Shown in pieces: positions 16,788 through 25,277 of a stretch of 35,845 bases of DNA; within the stretch, counting starts at the first letter, position 1; every line of letters begins with the position of its first letter. This stretch comes from Bacilli bacterium (GTDB lineage Bacteria > Bacillota_I > Bacilli_A > ML615J-28 > CAG-698): the NCBI GenBank assembly GCA_016296945.1, contig JAEDHQ010000015.1, positions 1 through 35,845 of the forward strand, in the 5' to 3' direction. The notes below the pieces were generated by a model that was given only the letters and a program-made list of their open reading frames with translations, was not told the origin of the DNA and searched no databases. The translations under genes and the position numbers were made by a program.

Positions 16788-17780
16788 CTATACAGGGATT
16801 TTAACTACTTGAAGTTCATCTTGAGAGATAATATTCATACCATAAGTATCTAATCCACGAATACCATCGGAAAATGATCCTTCTAGTCTCATACTTTCAA
16901 CTTTATTGATTTGTCCAGCAAATGCAATAGCACTTTTAGTTCTTAACATACAATACTTATAACTATCATCTGTATAAATAGCATTACTCATTGTAACTGG
17001 TGCATTGTTATACATACCAACTTTACCTTGTCTAATCATTTCTGGATTATTAGTAGATAATTCAATTAAATTATTTCTAAAATCCATGTATGTTTGTGGA
17101 TCTATCTCCATATTGATACCATCTTCACAATTTCTTAAATTTAATGCTACAAATCCGTTATCAATTGCAGTTTTAATTGCAGTTTGAGTTTTACCACTTG
17201 CAGTATTAGAATTTTTAGCACCATCTTTATACTCTCCACTAGTGATTTCATAATAATTAGCAATATTTGCTTTTAATGGTTTAGAAACTCTTTTATATGT
17301 TGTATTTCCCTCACTATCAGTTTTTTGAATAAAATAATCCTTGTAAAGTTTGATGTCTGAGTCTGATGTTTTTCCATAAGTTGCAGTTTCTTCTTTCATA
17401 GTAGAAATACACTTTCCTGCTACTAATCTACCAATATTAATATCTCTTCTTTGAGCTAATCTACTAGATGATTTTTGCTGATATTTTTCTGGTAATCCTG
17501 GTTGACTTTGAGCTTTATCGATATCATCAACTTTGAAAGCAAAATATTCTGCAAAATCAATTGGCAACCATTGAGCTGTATCACTCATATTTTCATAATC
17601 AACTGTTCCGTGATATCCACTTACTGATGGATCTCCTACTCCTAATATTCTTACAGTTTTAGCATATTCACAATCTCCTTCATAATCTCTAGTACAATTA
17701 TGAATTAATCTACATTTCATTTCCAAGGCATCTTGAATTTTCTTTGCCCATACTTCTCTTTGGAAATAAGTTACTGACAT
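16788..17780 (-). CDS. Major capsid (coat) protein
   Basis: 330 residues. The N-terminus VTYFQREVWAKKIQDAL, the segment DYEGDCEYAKTVRILGVGDP and the later MEIDPQTYMDFRNNLIELS match coat proteins of Bacillota phages with a P22-like or HK97-like fold. Supporting context: it directly follows the scaffold gene and is followed by head-completion genes. AAAGGATG precedes the ATG, a hairpin follows the gene. Confidence 0.85.
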   Translation of the reverse strand: MSVTYFQREVWAKKIQDALEMKCRLIHNCTRDYEGDCEYAKTVRILGVGDPSVSGYHGTVDYENMSDTAQWLPIDFAEYFAFKVDDIDKAQSQPGLPEKYQQKSSSRLAQRRDINIGRLVAGKCISTMKEETATYGKTSDSDIKLYKDYFIQKTDSEGNTTYKRVSKPLKANIANYYEITSGEYKDGAKNSNTASGKTQTAIKTAIDNGFVALNLRNCEDGINMEIDPQTYMDFRNNLIELSTNNPEMIRQGKVGMYNNAPVTMSNAIYTDDSYKYCMLRTKSAIAFAGQINKVESMRLEGSFSDGIRGLDTYGMNIISQDELQVVKIPV

Positions 17781-17802
17781 ATATTATCATCCTTTCTTTA
17801 TT

Positions 17803-18675
17803 TTATTTTTTTCCCCAAAGAGTCATTGACCTTTCTACTGCTTCTAAAAGTTTTGGATTCTTATCATAATCTTTTCTAGTAAATTTACTTGCTTCTTCCG
17901 GACTATAATAATCTTTCACTTCATTAGTAGTTTTAGTATTTTTCATACTTCCAATTTGGTCATATTTCTTCGGTTCTTTATTATTAAATTTGGTATACAT
18001 TTCGTATCTTTTTTCTATTGGGACATCCTTATTGAATTGACTAGAAAACTGCCTGAAATCTAAATCTTCTAGTATATCATCTTTGACTCCCATTTTAACT
18101 AACGCTTTCTTTTCTTTTTGAATAGTTAGTTCATTTGCAAGAGTTGTAAACATTGCTTTTTGTCGAACTGTCATATTTTTAGTTCCTATTTCAGCAAGTC
18201 TGTTTGCTTCGTCTTGCATTTCATCAAAACCTAATCTAATGATTTTCTTAGCATCTAATTCTCCTAAATCCCTTTCATCATCATCAGAATATCTAGGTCT
18301 TTGATAGTCTTTAATATCAATTCCTTGTTCCTTATAGAACTCACGCATTTTTTGGTTAGCATCTGTTATATCTTTCGCTCCAAAACCTTGCTTTAATATA
18401 CTTTCAGTTTCTTCATACTGAGATAGTTTGTCTTGATATTTTCTTTCCAATTTTCTTTTTTCTCTTTCAATCTTAGTTGGAAGCATATCATTAATTCTTT
18501 CATTTACTATCCTTTCTAAATCTTCTTCTGTATATGTTTTAACACTTTCTTTTTCTTCATTATTTGAAGTGGTATCAGTTAATTCTATACCTTCCTCATT
18601 CTCTTCTACTGGTTGAGCTTCAGTATTTTCAGTTACTTCTGTAACAGGTTCTTGAACATTATATTCTTCGTTCAT
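17803..18675 (-). CDS. Scaffolding protein
   Basis: 290 residues. Very acidic, disordered N-terminus (residues 1-45, rich in Glu, Thr and Asn), then long helices (DLERIVNERINDMLPTKIER; a Lys/Arg/Glu-rich stretch to 100) and a basic C-terminal tail. This composition and the position between portal and coat are diagnostic for an internal scaffold that guides procapsid assembly and leaves before DNA packaging. A GGAGG lies 5 bases before the ATG. The 227-base leader carries structured RNA element A and two further small hairpins, so expression may be regulated at RNA level. Confidence 0.78.
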   Translation of the reverse strand: MNEEYNVQEPVTEVTENTEAQPVEENEEGIELTDTTSNNEEKESVKTYTEEDLERIVNERINDMLPTKIEREKRKLERKYQDKLSQYEETESILKQGFGAKDITDANQKMREFYKEQGIDIKDYQRPRYSDDDERDLGELDAKKIIRLGFDEMQDEANRLAEIGTKNMTVRQKAMFTTLANELTIQKEKKALVKMGVKDDILEDLDFRQFSSQFNKDVPIEKRYEMYTKFNNKEPKKYDQIGSMKNTKTTNEVKDYYSPEEASKFTRKDYDKNPKLLEAVERSMTLWGKK

Positions 18676-18754
18676 AATTTCCTCCTATTTTTTATCAAAG
18701 TGTTTGACTTCACTTTTCCATATTATTTAATGTCTTTAAATGCTAGACAAGGCT

Positions 18755-18878
18755 CTTATAAGCACTGTACTTGCAACATAATGGTTCTTTAAAAGGTGCT
18801 ACCTTTACTGGCACTTCAACTAGTATATAACTGTACCGACTGTTAGTTTTTTCATATTGCAAGTACACTACCTATAAA
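18755..18878 (-). ncRNA. Structured RNA element A, upstream of scaffold gene
   Basis: Read on the minus strand: outer stem P1 pairs 18871-18878 (TTTATAGG) with 18755-18762 (CTTATAAG). An internal loop of UAGU (18867-18870) faces AGUG (18763-18766). Stem P2 is 13 bp: 18854-18866 with 18767-18779, one G-U pair. The 74-base interior contains further pairings, including an AAAGGT/ACCTTT hairpin. A second copy (element B) at 21122-21274 keeps P1, the internal loop and P2 with compensatory changes. Between element A and the ribosome binding site there are two more hairpins (TGTCT/AGACA and AAAGTG/CACTTT). I recognise no known RNA class. Confidence 0.72.
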
Positions 18879-18902
18879 GTAGTGTATTTTAAAAGCAATT
18901 AT

Positions 18903-20606
18903 CTAACCTGGCATTGCTTGATTAATCATCTCATTACCGATTTTCCCTATATTGGCAATATCGCTTTGAGTTCCTAGATATTTATCCGCTCTCATTTGTA
19001 ATTGTTCTGCCTCTGATTGTATTTCAGATATTCTTTGTTTCGTTTCTTTGATTTTCTTTATAGCCTCAATTAATTTATTCTTAGGCATTGAACTGTCATC
19101 ATCTAATAATTCCACATATACTTCTAACTCTGATAATTTTTGAGAATTAAAGTAACCTGCTTTTAACATATTTTCTAACGATAACTCTTGTGCAAATTTA
19201 TCAAATGGACTTTTTGGAGTGACATCTACTTTTACGGATGCTTGTAATTCTTGAAGAACTGTATAAGGTACTTTTACTGGATTTGACTTTTTTTCTCCTG
19301 TAATACCATTTGTTTCTTCGTAATCTATTACTAAACCATCAGTAGCATATGTTTTCCACATATCAAGCCAAATTCTTGCTAAATCCTCTATTGTAGTCTT
19401 TAAGGATAAAGTTTGTTCTGTCGTTGGCATTTGACTTGCTTGTTGAATTGCTAGTATTGCTTTTCCACTTGCAGCTTCAGGATTGATATCTCCTGTTGCA
19501 ATATCTCCTGCACCAGCTAATTCTCTTGTAGTTGAAATTAATTCATTCATTACCTTTTCAACATCTGTTGACATCTGTGCTGGGTTAATCATTCCGACTG
19601 CTTTTTTTACATCATCAATATTATGACCATTTACTCTAATAGTTGCTCCAACTTTATCTACTTCACTTGGATTAGAAACTTTTGCTGTATTTACTATCTT
19701 TTGTGGATATGCAGTTTGTTTAGCAGAAATAAGTCTTCTCATAATAGTTTTATTTATTTCTAATTGATTAGGAATAAGAAATCTTACTTCTCCTTCTCCT
19801 CTTGCTGAGCCCTCTTTTTCTTCCCAGAGCATATGAGTAACTGGATATAAAGTTAAGCCAGTATCTTTATCTTCTTTAATATCACAAAATCTGGTCGCTT
19901 GTGAAAAATGGACTGTTCCATCTTTTTTGTATAATTTAGTAACCAATGTACACATGTCATCTATTTCTTGTTTAGAACTATCTCCTGCTTCTTCAGATGT
20001 ATCATTATCACCTAAAATGTACTGAATTTTTTCTTCTGATACTTTTTCTGCTTTAGCCATTTCAATTATATTTATAACGGGTTTTCTTTGTTTAATAAGA
20101 ATATATGGTTGATTTTGAATATCACTATCATTTTCATTACCATAATATATATCATTTTTTGATAGTATTTCATGAACTGGCATATTATTTTCATTATCAT
20201 ATGTAACATAAACAGGACATTCATCATTAATAGCACTGTGCTTTGATATTGACCTTACTTTATAATCCATATTGTCTTTTTCCCAAACTTTAGATGCTAA
20301 TTTATTTAATAGTTCACAAGTCTTTATAGCAACTTCTTTGAATTCCTTATTATCGAAATTATCAGCACTATATACTGGCAAATAAAGATTGCTATTAATT
20401 GTTCCAACTTTGTATTTGACAATTGGTTTGATAATATTTAATTGTATTGGCTCTATTCCTTTTACTTTTAAACCGTGCCATTGATTATCATTATACATTC
20501 GATAGTTTCTATCAGTGTCAGAAAAAACATTTCTCATTCTATTAAAATTTCTACCTTTTTCAAATAGATTCCATATACTTGTTTCTTCTAATTTTTCTAA
20601 ATCCAT
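18903..20606 (-). CDS. Portal protein
   Basis: 567 residues, the usual size for portals of short-tailed or siphovirus-like phages. The N-terminal half carries RNYRMYNDNQWHGLKVKGIE and QLNIIKPIVKYKVGTINSNL, as in P22-type portal families; the C-terminal third is helical (ELEVYVELLDDDSSMPKNKL onwards) and forms the barrel. It makes the dodecameric ring through which DNA is packaged and ejected. AGGAGG lies 8 bases before the ATG, and the gene follows terL and two small genes. Confidence 0.85.
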   Translation of the reverse strand: MDLEKLEETSIWNLFEKGRNFNRMRNVFSDTDRNYRMYNDNQWHGLKVKGIEPIQLNIIKPIVKYKVGTINSNLYLPVYSADNFDNKEFKEVAIKTCELLNKLASKVWEKDNMDYKVRSISKHSAINDECPVYVTYDNENNMPVHEILSKNDIYYGNENDSDIQNQPYILIKQRKPVINIIEMAKAEKVSEEKIQYILGDNDTSEEAGDSSKQEIDDMCTLVTKLYKKDGTVHFSQATRFCDIKEDKDTGLTLYPVTHMLWEEKEGSARGEGEVRFLIPNQLEINKTIMRRLISAKQTAYPQKIVNTAKVSNPSEVDKVGATIRVNGHNIDDVKKAVGMINPAQMSTDVEKVMNELISTTRELAGAGDIATGDINPEAASGKAILAIQQASQMPTTEQTLSLKTTIEDLARIWLDMWKTYATDGLVIDYEETNGITGEKKSNPVKVPYTVLQELQASVKVDVTPKSPFDKFAQELSLENMLKAGYFNSQKLSELEVYVELLDDDSSMPKNKLIEAIKKIKETKQRISEIQSEAEQLQMRADKYLGTQSDIANIGKIGNEMINQAMPG

Positions 20607-20622
20607 TTATAACACCTCCTAC

Positions 20623-20880
20623 CTAATTTGGTAGTTCTTTTTGCCCTGCTCCTGTTCCATCATAATTATCAATATTGTCCATCATAATATTTAACAGGTC
20701 TTGTTCCTTTTTTATTTCATGTTTTTCTATTTGTTTATTAACAATACTTACTGGATTCACATTTGGCATGATTATTTCTTCTTTTTTAGCTAATTTTTGC
20801 CCATTTCTTAATCCTAGAGTATAAGATGCCATTATAATTAAACCAAAGATACTACAAAATAAAATTAATTCTAATGTCAT
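20623..20880 (-). CDS. Small membrane protein before portal
   Basis: 85 residues: one N-terminal membrane span (residues 4-25, ELILFCSIFGLIIMASYTLG), then a charged linker and a conserved-looking end NIDNYDGTGAGQKEL. Proteins with this layout and the same DNYDGT.xGQK ending often precede portal genes in gut Bacillota phages. Function unknown. Confidence 0.75.
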   Translation of the reverse strand: MTLELILFCSIFGLIIMASYTLGLRNGQKLAKKEEIIMPNVNPVSIVNKQIEKHEIKKEQDLLNIMMDNIDNYDGTGAGQKELPN

Positions 20881-20889
20881 AAAATCATC

Positions 20890-21096
20890 CTAACTTTTGA
20901 ATATATCTTTTAATATTCCTTTACCACTAAATAAAACCTTTGTATCTTCTAAGTTTTCTTTATCAGTAGTTTTAGTTTCTTCCTTTTCATCTTGTGTTGA
21001 TTCTTTCTTAACAACTTGTTCTTTAACATTTTTATTTTTTTTATTGTTATTATTTTCATTACCATAATAAAGTTCTCTATACTTCTTCTTTTTCAT
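20890..21096 (-). CDS. Small Lys/Glu/Asn-rich protein, unknown
   Basis: 68 residues, highly charged (KKKKYRELYYGNENNNNKKN), with a hydrophobic end GILKDIFKS. The frame is open from 21117, but GGAGG followed by 7 bases fixes the ATG at 21096. It lies directly downstream of structured RNA element B and starts the portal group after terL. Probably disordered; a packaging or assembly accessory is only a guess. Confidence 0.6.
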   Translation of the reverse strand: MKKKKYRELYYGNENNNNKKNKNVKEQVVKKESTQDEKEETKTTDKENLEDTKVLFSGKGILKDIFKS

Positions 21097-21121
21097 TATT
21101 GTCCTCCTAACGTGCACTTAA

Positions 21122-21274
21122 ATAAGCACTGTACCACTAATATAAGCGTCATTTTAGCATTATTACTTGGAAGGAGTGATAAAACCTTTTTCCTAATTGA
21201 GGAATAAGTATCTAGAATACTTACTATACGCATACCCCAATTATTATTTTATATATTAGCAGTACACTACTTAT
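21122..21274 (-). ncRNA. Structured RNA element B, downstream of terL
   Basis: Second copy of the element at 18755-18878. P1: 21270-21274 (ATAAG) with 21122-21126 (CTTAT). Internal loop UAGU (21266-21269) against AGUG (21127-21130), identical to element A. P2: 21253-21265 with 21131-21143, 13 bp with two G-U pairs. Interior of 109 bases has an 8-bp helix (AATTGGGG with CCTCAATT) enclosing a 9-bp hairpin (AGTAAGTAT with ATACTTATT). Flanking stems match element A while the interior differs. It ends 25 bases before the start codon at 21096. Confidence 0.72.
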
Positions 21275-21324
21275 AAAAGAGGTTGAAGGCTGCTGCTGTA
21301 ACCATTTAACAAAAATTGCACCTT

Positions 21325-22698
21325 CTAAACTACAACAATTTCTTCTCCATAATCATCTTGAGGTGGTCTTTCAACCTCAAAATTAAAATGTTGTTCCTTA
21401 TTTATTTTCTTTATTTCAGTTTTAACTGGTCTAGAAATACAAAAATATCTTAATGAGTCTGTAATATGAGTTAATTCATGAGGTTCTGTGGCACAATCAT
21501 TTGGATTTTTATCATCTCTTTGTATTTCAGGTAGATTATTTATTAAATTAATACAATTGCTGAATACATGTAATTTAGTTTTTTGTATTTTTTCTCCTGT
21601 TTGTTCATCAATAGAGTCATATACTTTTACCCATTCTTTTACTGAAAGCCACCCGTTTACTCTATCAGCACTACATTTAGTTAATAGGACACCATTTTCC
21701 CAAAATATTTCTGCTGCACTTTTTCCTGTATCGTTTCTTCTATTCCATAAATCAGGTGGAGCATAAAACTCTTTTATTTTTCTAAAATCTGGATAGGTTG
21801 TCAATAATTTAGCAGCTTCGCTAATAATCAAATTACTTAGATGTATTTCATTATAGATATAATCTTCTCCGTATGTATCTACTGCATGAAATAATACTGC
21901 AAACATATCTAATCCATAATCTATTGAAACGTATCTGTTCCAATGTTCTGGTATTTCAAATGGTTCTATAACATGAGTTCTTCTAGTAAATTCTGGAAAG
22001 AATACTCCATCATAGATTTCCCAGTCTCCAAATTTAAGTGCTTTTCTTTCCTTTTCAGGTAAGTTATCTAATCTTTTCACATAATCTGGATCACTCGTTA
22101 ATAGAAACTTATTATCTTGAACTAAGCTAGGTATAAATATTCTAGTAGTAGTTTGCCCACTTTCTAATAAACATTCATGTATCTTATTAGGTTCACCTAT
22201 ATCAATGAATCTCTTTTTTACCCAACTATGTCCTACACCACCTGGATTAGTAGAACTCTTTATACCTTTTGGAAAATCATTTGCTCCTCTACATCTAGAA
22301 ATCATATATGTGTACATGTATTCAGTGAAATGAGTTAATTCATCAAATCTTATAATGTCATATTCAGCGGATTGATACTGATAAACATCTTTTTCATTAT
22401 CTATATAACCAAAATCAATAACACTGCCATTTTTAAAAGTCCAAGTATGTTTACTTGAATTATAACTTGCTACTTCTTTAGGATATAATTCTAAACTTAC
22501 TCTTATTAAAGACTTTTCTAAATCTGAAAAAGTTCTTCTAAAAATGATTTGTTTACTTTTAGAATATTGCAAGGCAAATAAAAAAGCATCAACTAATTGT
22601 CCAAAAGATTTGCCACCTCCAGCAGCTCCTCCAAACAATGTTTCAAATGCTTTACTATTAAGAAATATTTCTTGTTTAGTAGTAATTGAAATTTCCAT
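21325..22698 (-). CDS. terL: Terminase large subunit
   Basis: 457 residues. Walker A is GGAAGGGKS at 23-31, Walker B-like IIRFDELTHF at about 112-121. The C-terminal RNase H-type nuclease begins with YVSIDYGLDMFAVL near 247, with a later FYAPPDLWNR segment. It powers DNA translocation into the procapsid and cuts the concatemer. The start overlaps the terS stop by one base (TAATG). The gene ends in TAG, followed by a 228-base spacer holding RNA element B. Confidence 0.93.
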   Translation of the reverse strand: MEISITTKQEIFLNSKAFETLFGGAAGGGKSFGQLVDAFLFALQYSKSKQIIFRRTFSDLEKSLIRVSLELYPKEVASYNSSKHTWTFKNGSVIDFGYIDNEKDVYQYQSAEYDIIRFDELTHFTEYMYTYMISRCRGANDFPKGIKSSTNPGGVGHSWVKKRFIDIGEPNKIHECLLESGQTTTRIFIPSLVQDNKFLLTSDPDYVKRLDNLPEKERKALKFGDWEIYDGVFFPEFTRRTHVIEPFEIPEHWNRYVSIDYGLDMFAVLFHAVDTYGEDYIYNEIHLSNLIISEAAKLLTTYPDFRKIKEFYAPPDLWNRRNDTGKSAAEIFWENGVLLTKCSADRVNGWLSVKEWVKVYDSIDEQTGEKIQKTKLHVFSNCINLINNLPEIQRDDKNPNDCATEPHELTHITDSLRYFCISRPVKTEIKKINKEQHFNFEVERPPQDDYGEEIVVV

Positions 22699-23129
22699 TA
22701 TTTAACCACCGTAATTTTTACTTCAAATGGTTTTTCTTGATTATTAGATAATTCTAGTTTATTAATGTACTCTCCATCCATCTTGTTCATTATATCAATT
22801 GCTTTCATCTTATCTGAGATATAAGCCTCATTTTCATAAGAATTACCATTATCATCATATGAAGTATGTTTAATATCTCCATTAACTACTTTTGAAAGCC
22901 AAATCATTCTTTCTTCAGCAGACATGATGGCTTTTTTCTTTAGTTCATCTTGTAATTCTTTTATATATTCTTGTATCCTAGCATTTCCTAGCAACCTACT
23001 AGCATTTACACCAGCGGTCTTTTCTGTTTTACAGGATTTATATGCTATCAAATATGCTTTAGTAGCAACATTACCATTTTTAACATATTCTTCACAAAAT
23101 TTTCTTTGTTGATTACTTATAACCGGCAT
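22698..23129 (-). CDS. terS: Terminase small subunit
   Basis: 143 residues, Terminase_2-type: SNQQRKFCEEYVKNGNVATK, then ARIQEYIKELQDELKKKAIM and a C-terminal oligomerisation segment. It recognises packaging-site DNA and hands it to TerL. It is the first gene of the late operon, downstream of the promoter near 23.3 kb, with GGGAGG before the ATG. The packaging site itself may lie in this gene or in the 222-base spacer upstream. Confidence 0.88.
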   Translation of the reverse strand: MPVISNQQRKFCEEYVKNGNVATKAYLIAYKSCKTEKTAGVNASRLLGNARIQEYIKELQDELKKKAIMSAEERMIWLSKVVNGDIKHTSYDDNGNSYENEAYISDKMKAIDIMNKMDGEYINKLELSNNQEKPFEVKITVVK

Positions 23130-23211
23130 ATATAATACACCTCCCTATTTTTACAAGTTTGCCTTCTTGATAAATTATTTTTTTCTATTATCCCTATGTT
23201 CTGTTATAAAC

Positions 23212-23235
23212 AAAAAAAGAACAAATAAATTGTTC
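23212..23235 (-). terminator. Weak terminator-like hairpin before terS
   Basis: On the minus strand GAACAA pairs with TTGTTC around a TTTAT loop and is followed by a seven-T run. The stem is only 6 bp and A+T-rich. It lies between the candidate late promoter and terS, so it could attenuate early read-through or be antiterminated. Confidence 0.35.
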
Positions 23236-23299
23236 ACTAACGGAGGAGTAAAAATGAGAGACTATTAAGATTAAGATATTAATAGAAAAAAAGTCTTTT

Positions 23300-23329
23300 A
23301 TTATAGAAACTATACTTGGTTTTTGTAAA
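23300..23329 (-). promoter_or_regulatory. Candidate late promoter
   Basis: On the minus strand TTTACA (23329-23324), 18-base spacer, TATAAT (23305-23300). It lies in the only spacer over 200 bases between the ArpU-like regulator and terS, where late promoters activated by ArpU/RinA-type proteins sit. Transcription would run through the whole late operon. Confidence 0.55.
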
Positions 23330-23351
23330 GTTTCATAATATCATTATACAC

Positions 23352-23795
23352 CTAGTTTTTTCCGTTTTTTTCCGTTCTTTTTATTTTTGATAAATTTTCA
23401 TCTAATTTATTAATTTTTTCGTACATTCTAGTTTTTTCAAAATTTAATGCTGTGCATAATTGAAACCACTTGTATTTCTTTATATATTTGAAGTAATAAG
23501 CCTTATCTAATAGTTCATCACTATCTTTTAATTCTAATTCTTTGCATTTCATTTGATTAACTATTTCATTTATCAGATTTTTTTTCTTTTTTATTTTATT
23601 CTCTAACTCTTCTAATTCTGCAGCATATCTAGACATCTTGTCATCTTTTATATCATTTTTATTTCCTTTGTTTGGATTACTAGCTTGTACATCTACCATA
23701 CCCATTAAAACAATTTTCTTGTCTTCTAATTTATTTATTTTACTTTTTTCTTCTTTATATTTTAAAAATTTCTTAAAATAATCCTCATAAATCAT
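23352..23795 (-). CDS. ArpU / DUF1492-like late transcription regulator
   Basis: 147 residues. Long N-terminal coiled coil (residues 10-100, EELENKIKKKKNLINEIVNQ) and a C-terminal sigma-region-4-like helix-turn-helix (AYYFKYIKKYKWFQLCTALN, then KTRMYEKINKLDENL). This matches the plan of DUF1492/ArpU-type proteins that activate late genes in Bacillota phages. It is the last gene before terS. AGGAGAAAC precedes the ATG. Identity is by architecture and position. Confidence 0.65.
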   Translation of the reverse strand: MIYEDYFKKFLKYKEEKSKINKLEDKKIVLMGMVDVQASNPNKGNKNDIKDDKMSRYAAELEELENKIKKKKNLINEIVNQMKCKELELKDSDELLDKAYYFKYIKKYKWFQLCTALNFEKTRMYEKINKLDENLSKIKRTEKNGKN

Positions 23796-23809
23796 ACTTG
23801 TTTCTCCTT

Positions 23810-24013
23810 CTAATCCTCTACATTTTTTCTAATTAGTGTAACAATATCATTTATTAGTTTTGCATCTCTTTCATGATATTTTTTCAATTCTATTAAATAT
23901 TTCAATAATATTTCTGATTCATATTGATTTAAAGTTATTTTTGATGATGAATCTTGACTTTCTGAAACATCACGTAATCTATTAAGTATAATTAATATTT
24001 CTCTTTTGTTCAT
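23810..24013 (-). CDS. Hypothetical protein, 67 residues
   Basis: Helical, charged (LIILNRLRDVSESQDSSSKI; YLIELKKYHERDAKLINDIV). Starts one base inside the upstream gene. No domain recognised. It belongs to the accessory block transcribed before the late regulator. Confidence 0.6.
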   Translation of the reverse strand: MNKREILIILNRLRDVSESQDSSSKITLNQYESEILLKYLIELKKYHERDAKLINDIVTLIRKNVED

Positions 24014-24219
24014 TATTTCTCCTTTAATAATCCATCTCTTTTTAACATTTTTAATATATGATTATTTTCATCATTACATTGAATTTCTCTATTATAAAAC
24101 CAAATTTTTATACGCTTAGAACAATCTTTATTTGACCAAAATATACTACCACTATCAGAGCTTTCAAAAGAATATTTTTCTAATTCTTTTAAATCTACAT
24201 TATCTTTTATCTTTAACAT
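24013..24219 (-). CDS. Hypothetical protein, 68 residues
   Basis: Begins MLKIKDNVDLKELEKYSFES and contains GSIFWSNKDCSKRIKIWFYN, a mixed alpha/beta pattern common to small phage proteins of unknown function. A TTG at 24228 is in frame, but GGAGG with 10-base spacing favours ATG at 24219 over the TTG with 1-2 bases. Overlaps the next gene by one base. Confidence 0.6.
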   Translation of the reverse strand: MLKIKDNVDLKELEKYSFESSDSGSIFWSNKDCSKRIKIWFYNREIQCNDENNHILKMLKRDGLLKEK

Positions 24220-24224
24220 ATTTA

Positions 24225-24410
24225 TCAATCCTCCATCTTTATCAACCTACACCAACCTTTTTCATATCTCTTTTTATCTATTTTTCCTTTTTTACTTCTT
24301 GAAATGTAACAATGTAGCACTTGTATTGATGTATTAAAATATTTAGCACATTCTTTATAACTATCAAATATAGTTATTAGATTATCTTCTAAATCATACA
24401 TTGCTATCAT
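24225..24410 (-). CDS. NUMOD1-like small DNA-binding protein
   Basis: 61 residues: MYDLEDNLITIFDSYKECAK, then YFNTSIQVLHCYISRSKKG and RYEKGWCRLI. This is the pattern of NUMOD1-type modules ('...SYKECAKYFNTS') found at the ends of homing endonucleases and, as here, alone in phages. It contains a short helix-turn-helix likely to touch DNA. ATGA overlap with the upstream gene; ends in TGA. Start could also be the ATG at 24401. Confidence 0.62.
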   Translation of the reverse strand: MIAMYDLEDNLITIFDSYKECAKYFNTSIQVLHCYISRSKKGKIDKKRYEKGWCRLIKMED

Positions 24411-24598
24411 AATTCTTCCTCATCAATTTCTATCTCTTCCAATGATAGATATTTACAAAAACATTCATGACTACAAAAGATGTTTTCTTCTTCTGTATCA
24501 AAATATTTAGTTTGTATATAATTATCTAAACATTTATAGTATAAAATTTCTATTTCATTACCACAATTGCTACAAATTATTATTTTTTCCTTATTCAT
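24407..24598 (-). CDS. Small zinc-finger-like protein, 63 residues
   Basis: N-terminal CSNCGNEIEILYYKC and internal FCSHECFCKYL give two Cys pairs that probably bind zinc. Acidic C-terminus (LEEIEIDEEEL). No strong ribosome binding site; translation likely coupled to the gene just upstream (3 bases away). Family not known. Confidence 0.62.
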   Translation of the reverse strand: MNKEKIIICSNCGNEIEILYYKCLDNYIQTKYFDTEEENIFCSHECFCKYLSLEEIEIDEEEL

Positions 24599-24601
24599 AT
24601 T

Positions 24602-24976
24602 CTATTTATCTTCTAACCTATATTCCATACTTTTAAATTGTTCTTTTGTTAAAACACTTTCAATTTTTCTTATTGTAGGCACTGCATTTTCTCCTTCTAA
24701 TTTTATAAATATTTGTCCTGCAAATTCTCCAAATGGTTCTTCCCACTTTTCTACAACTTTAATTTCATTAACATAGTCTCCAACTTCTATTAAATCAATG
24801 ATGTTATAACTTGCATTAATTATATCTACTTCATCATAATAATTATATTGACAAGAAACATGCTTACAAATACAATTTGTGCTATTACATTTTCCTTTAT
24901 AATCAATTATTACTTTATCTATAATTCCGTCTTTAGTTCTTATAAATATATTTTTTTTTAGTTCTAATTTATTCAT
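24602..24976 (-). CDS. Hypothetical protein, 124 residues
   Basis: Beta-rich with a Cys cluster (CNSTNCICKHVSC, residues 31-43) and LIEVGDYVNEIKVVEKWEEP. The Cys cluster may bind metal. Overlaps the upstream gene by 8 bases. No family recognised. Confidence 0.6.
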   Translation of the reverse strand: MNKLELKKNIFIRTKDGIIDKVIIDYKGKCNSTNCICKHVSCQYNYYDEVDIINASYNIIDLIEVGDYVNEIKVVEKWEEPFGEFAGQIFIKLEGENAVPTIRKIESVLTKEQFKSMEYRLEDK

Positions 24977-25277
24977 TACTAACTCCTTCTAATTCTTCTA
25001 ACTTATCTAATACATAACTAAAGGTACTTGATACCTCATCCCAGGATTTTTCTTCTTGTTCTACTAACCAACTTCTCAATTCTTCCTTTTGCTTTTTTAA
25101 ACTTTGATATAGTGTTTTATAATGTTTATTTTTTTCGTTTTCATACAGTACCTTTGTAATAGTATTTGCTTTTAATAATCTTTTTTCATCATCATAAACA
25201 TCTGATTTTAAACAATTATCTTTCATTTCTTTTAGTAGTTCTATATCTTCACTAGTTACAATTAATTCTTTATCCAT
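24969..25277 (-). CDS. Hypothetical coiled-coil protein, 102 residues
   Basis: Almost wholly helical and charged (EDIELLKEMKDNCLKSDVYD; YQSLKKQKEELRSWLVEQEE). Starts one base inside the upstream gene (TAATG). Member of the accessory block; function unknown. Confidence 0.6.
   Translation of the reverse strand: MDKELIVTSEDIELLKEMKDNCLKSDVYDDEKRLLKANTITKVLYENEKNKHYKTLYQSLKKQKEELRSWLVEQEEKSWDEVSSTFSYVLDKLEELEGVSNE

Noticed and set aside
18676..18902. Element A as a group I intron or IS200/IS605-type insertion
   Set aside because: No intron core motifs, no transposase or flanking target duplication, and the genes on both sides are intact; a structured RNA with covariation fits better.
23180..23195. 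TAGGGATAA, similar to part of the I-SceI site
   Set aside because: A partial match to a long homing site with no matching endonuclease; likely coincidence.
23241..23268. Plus-strand four-codon frame behind a strong GGAGGAG
   Set aside because: Too short to call a gene and opposite to all neighbours; perhaps a chance purine run.
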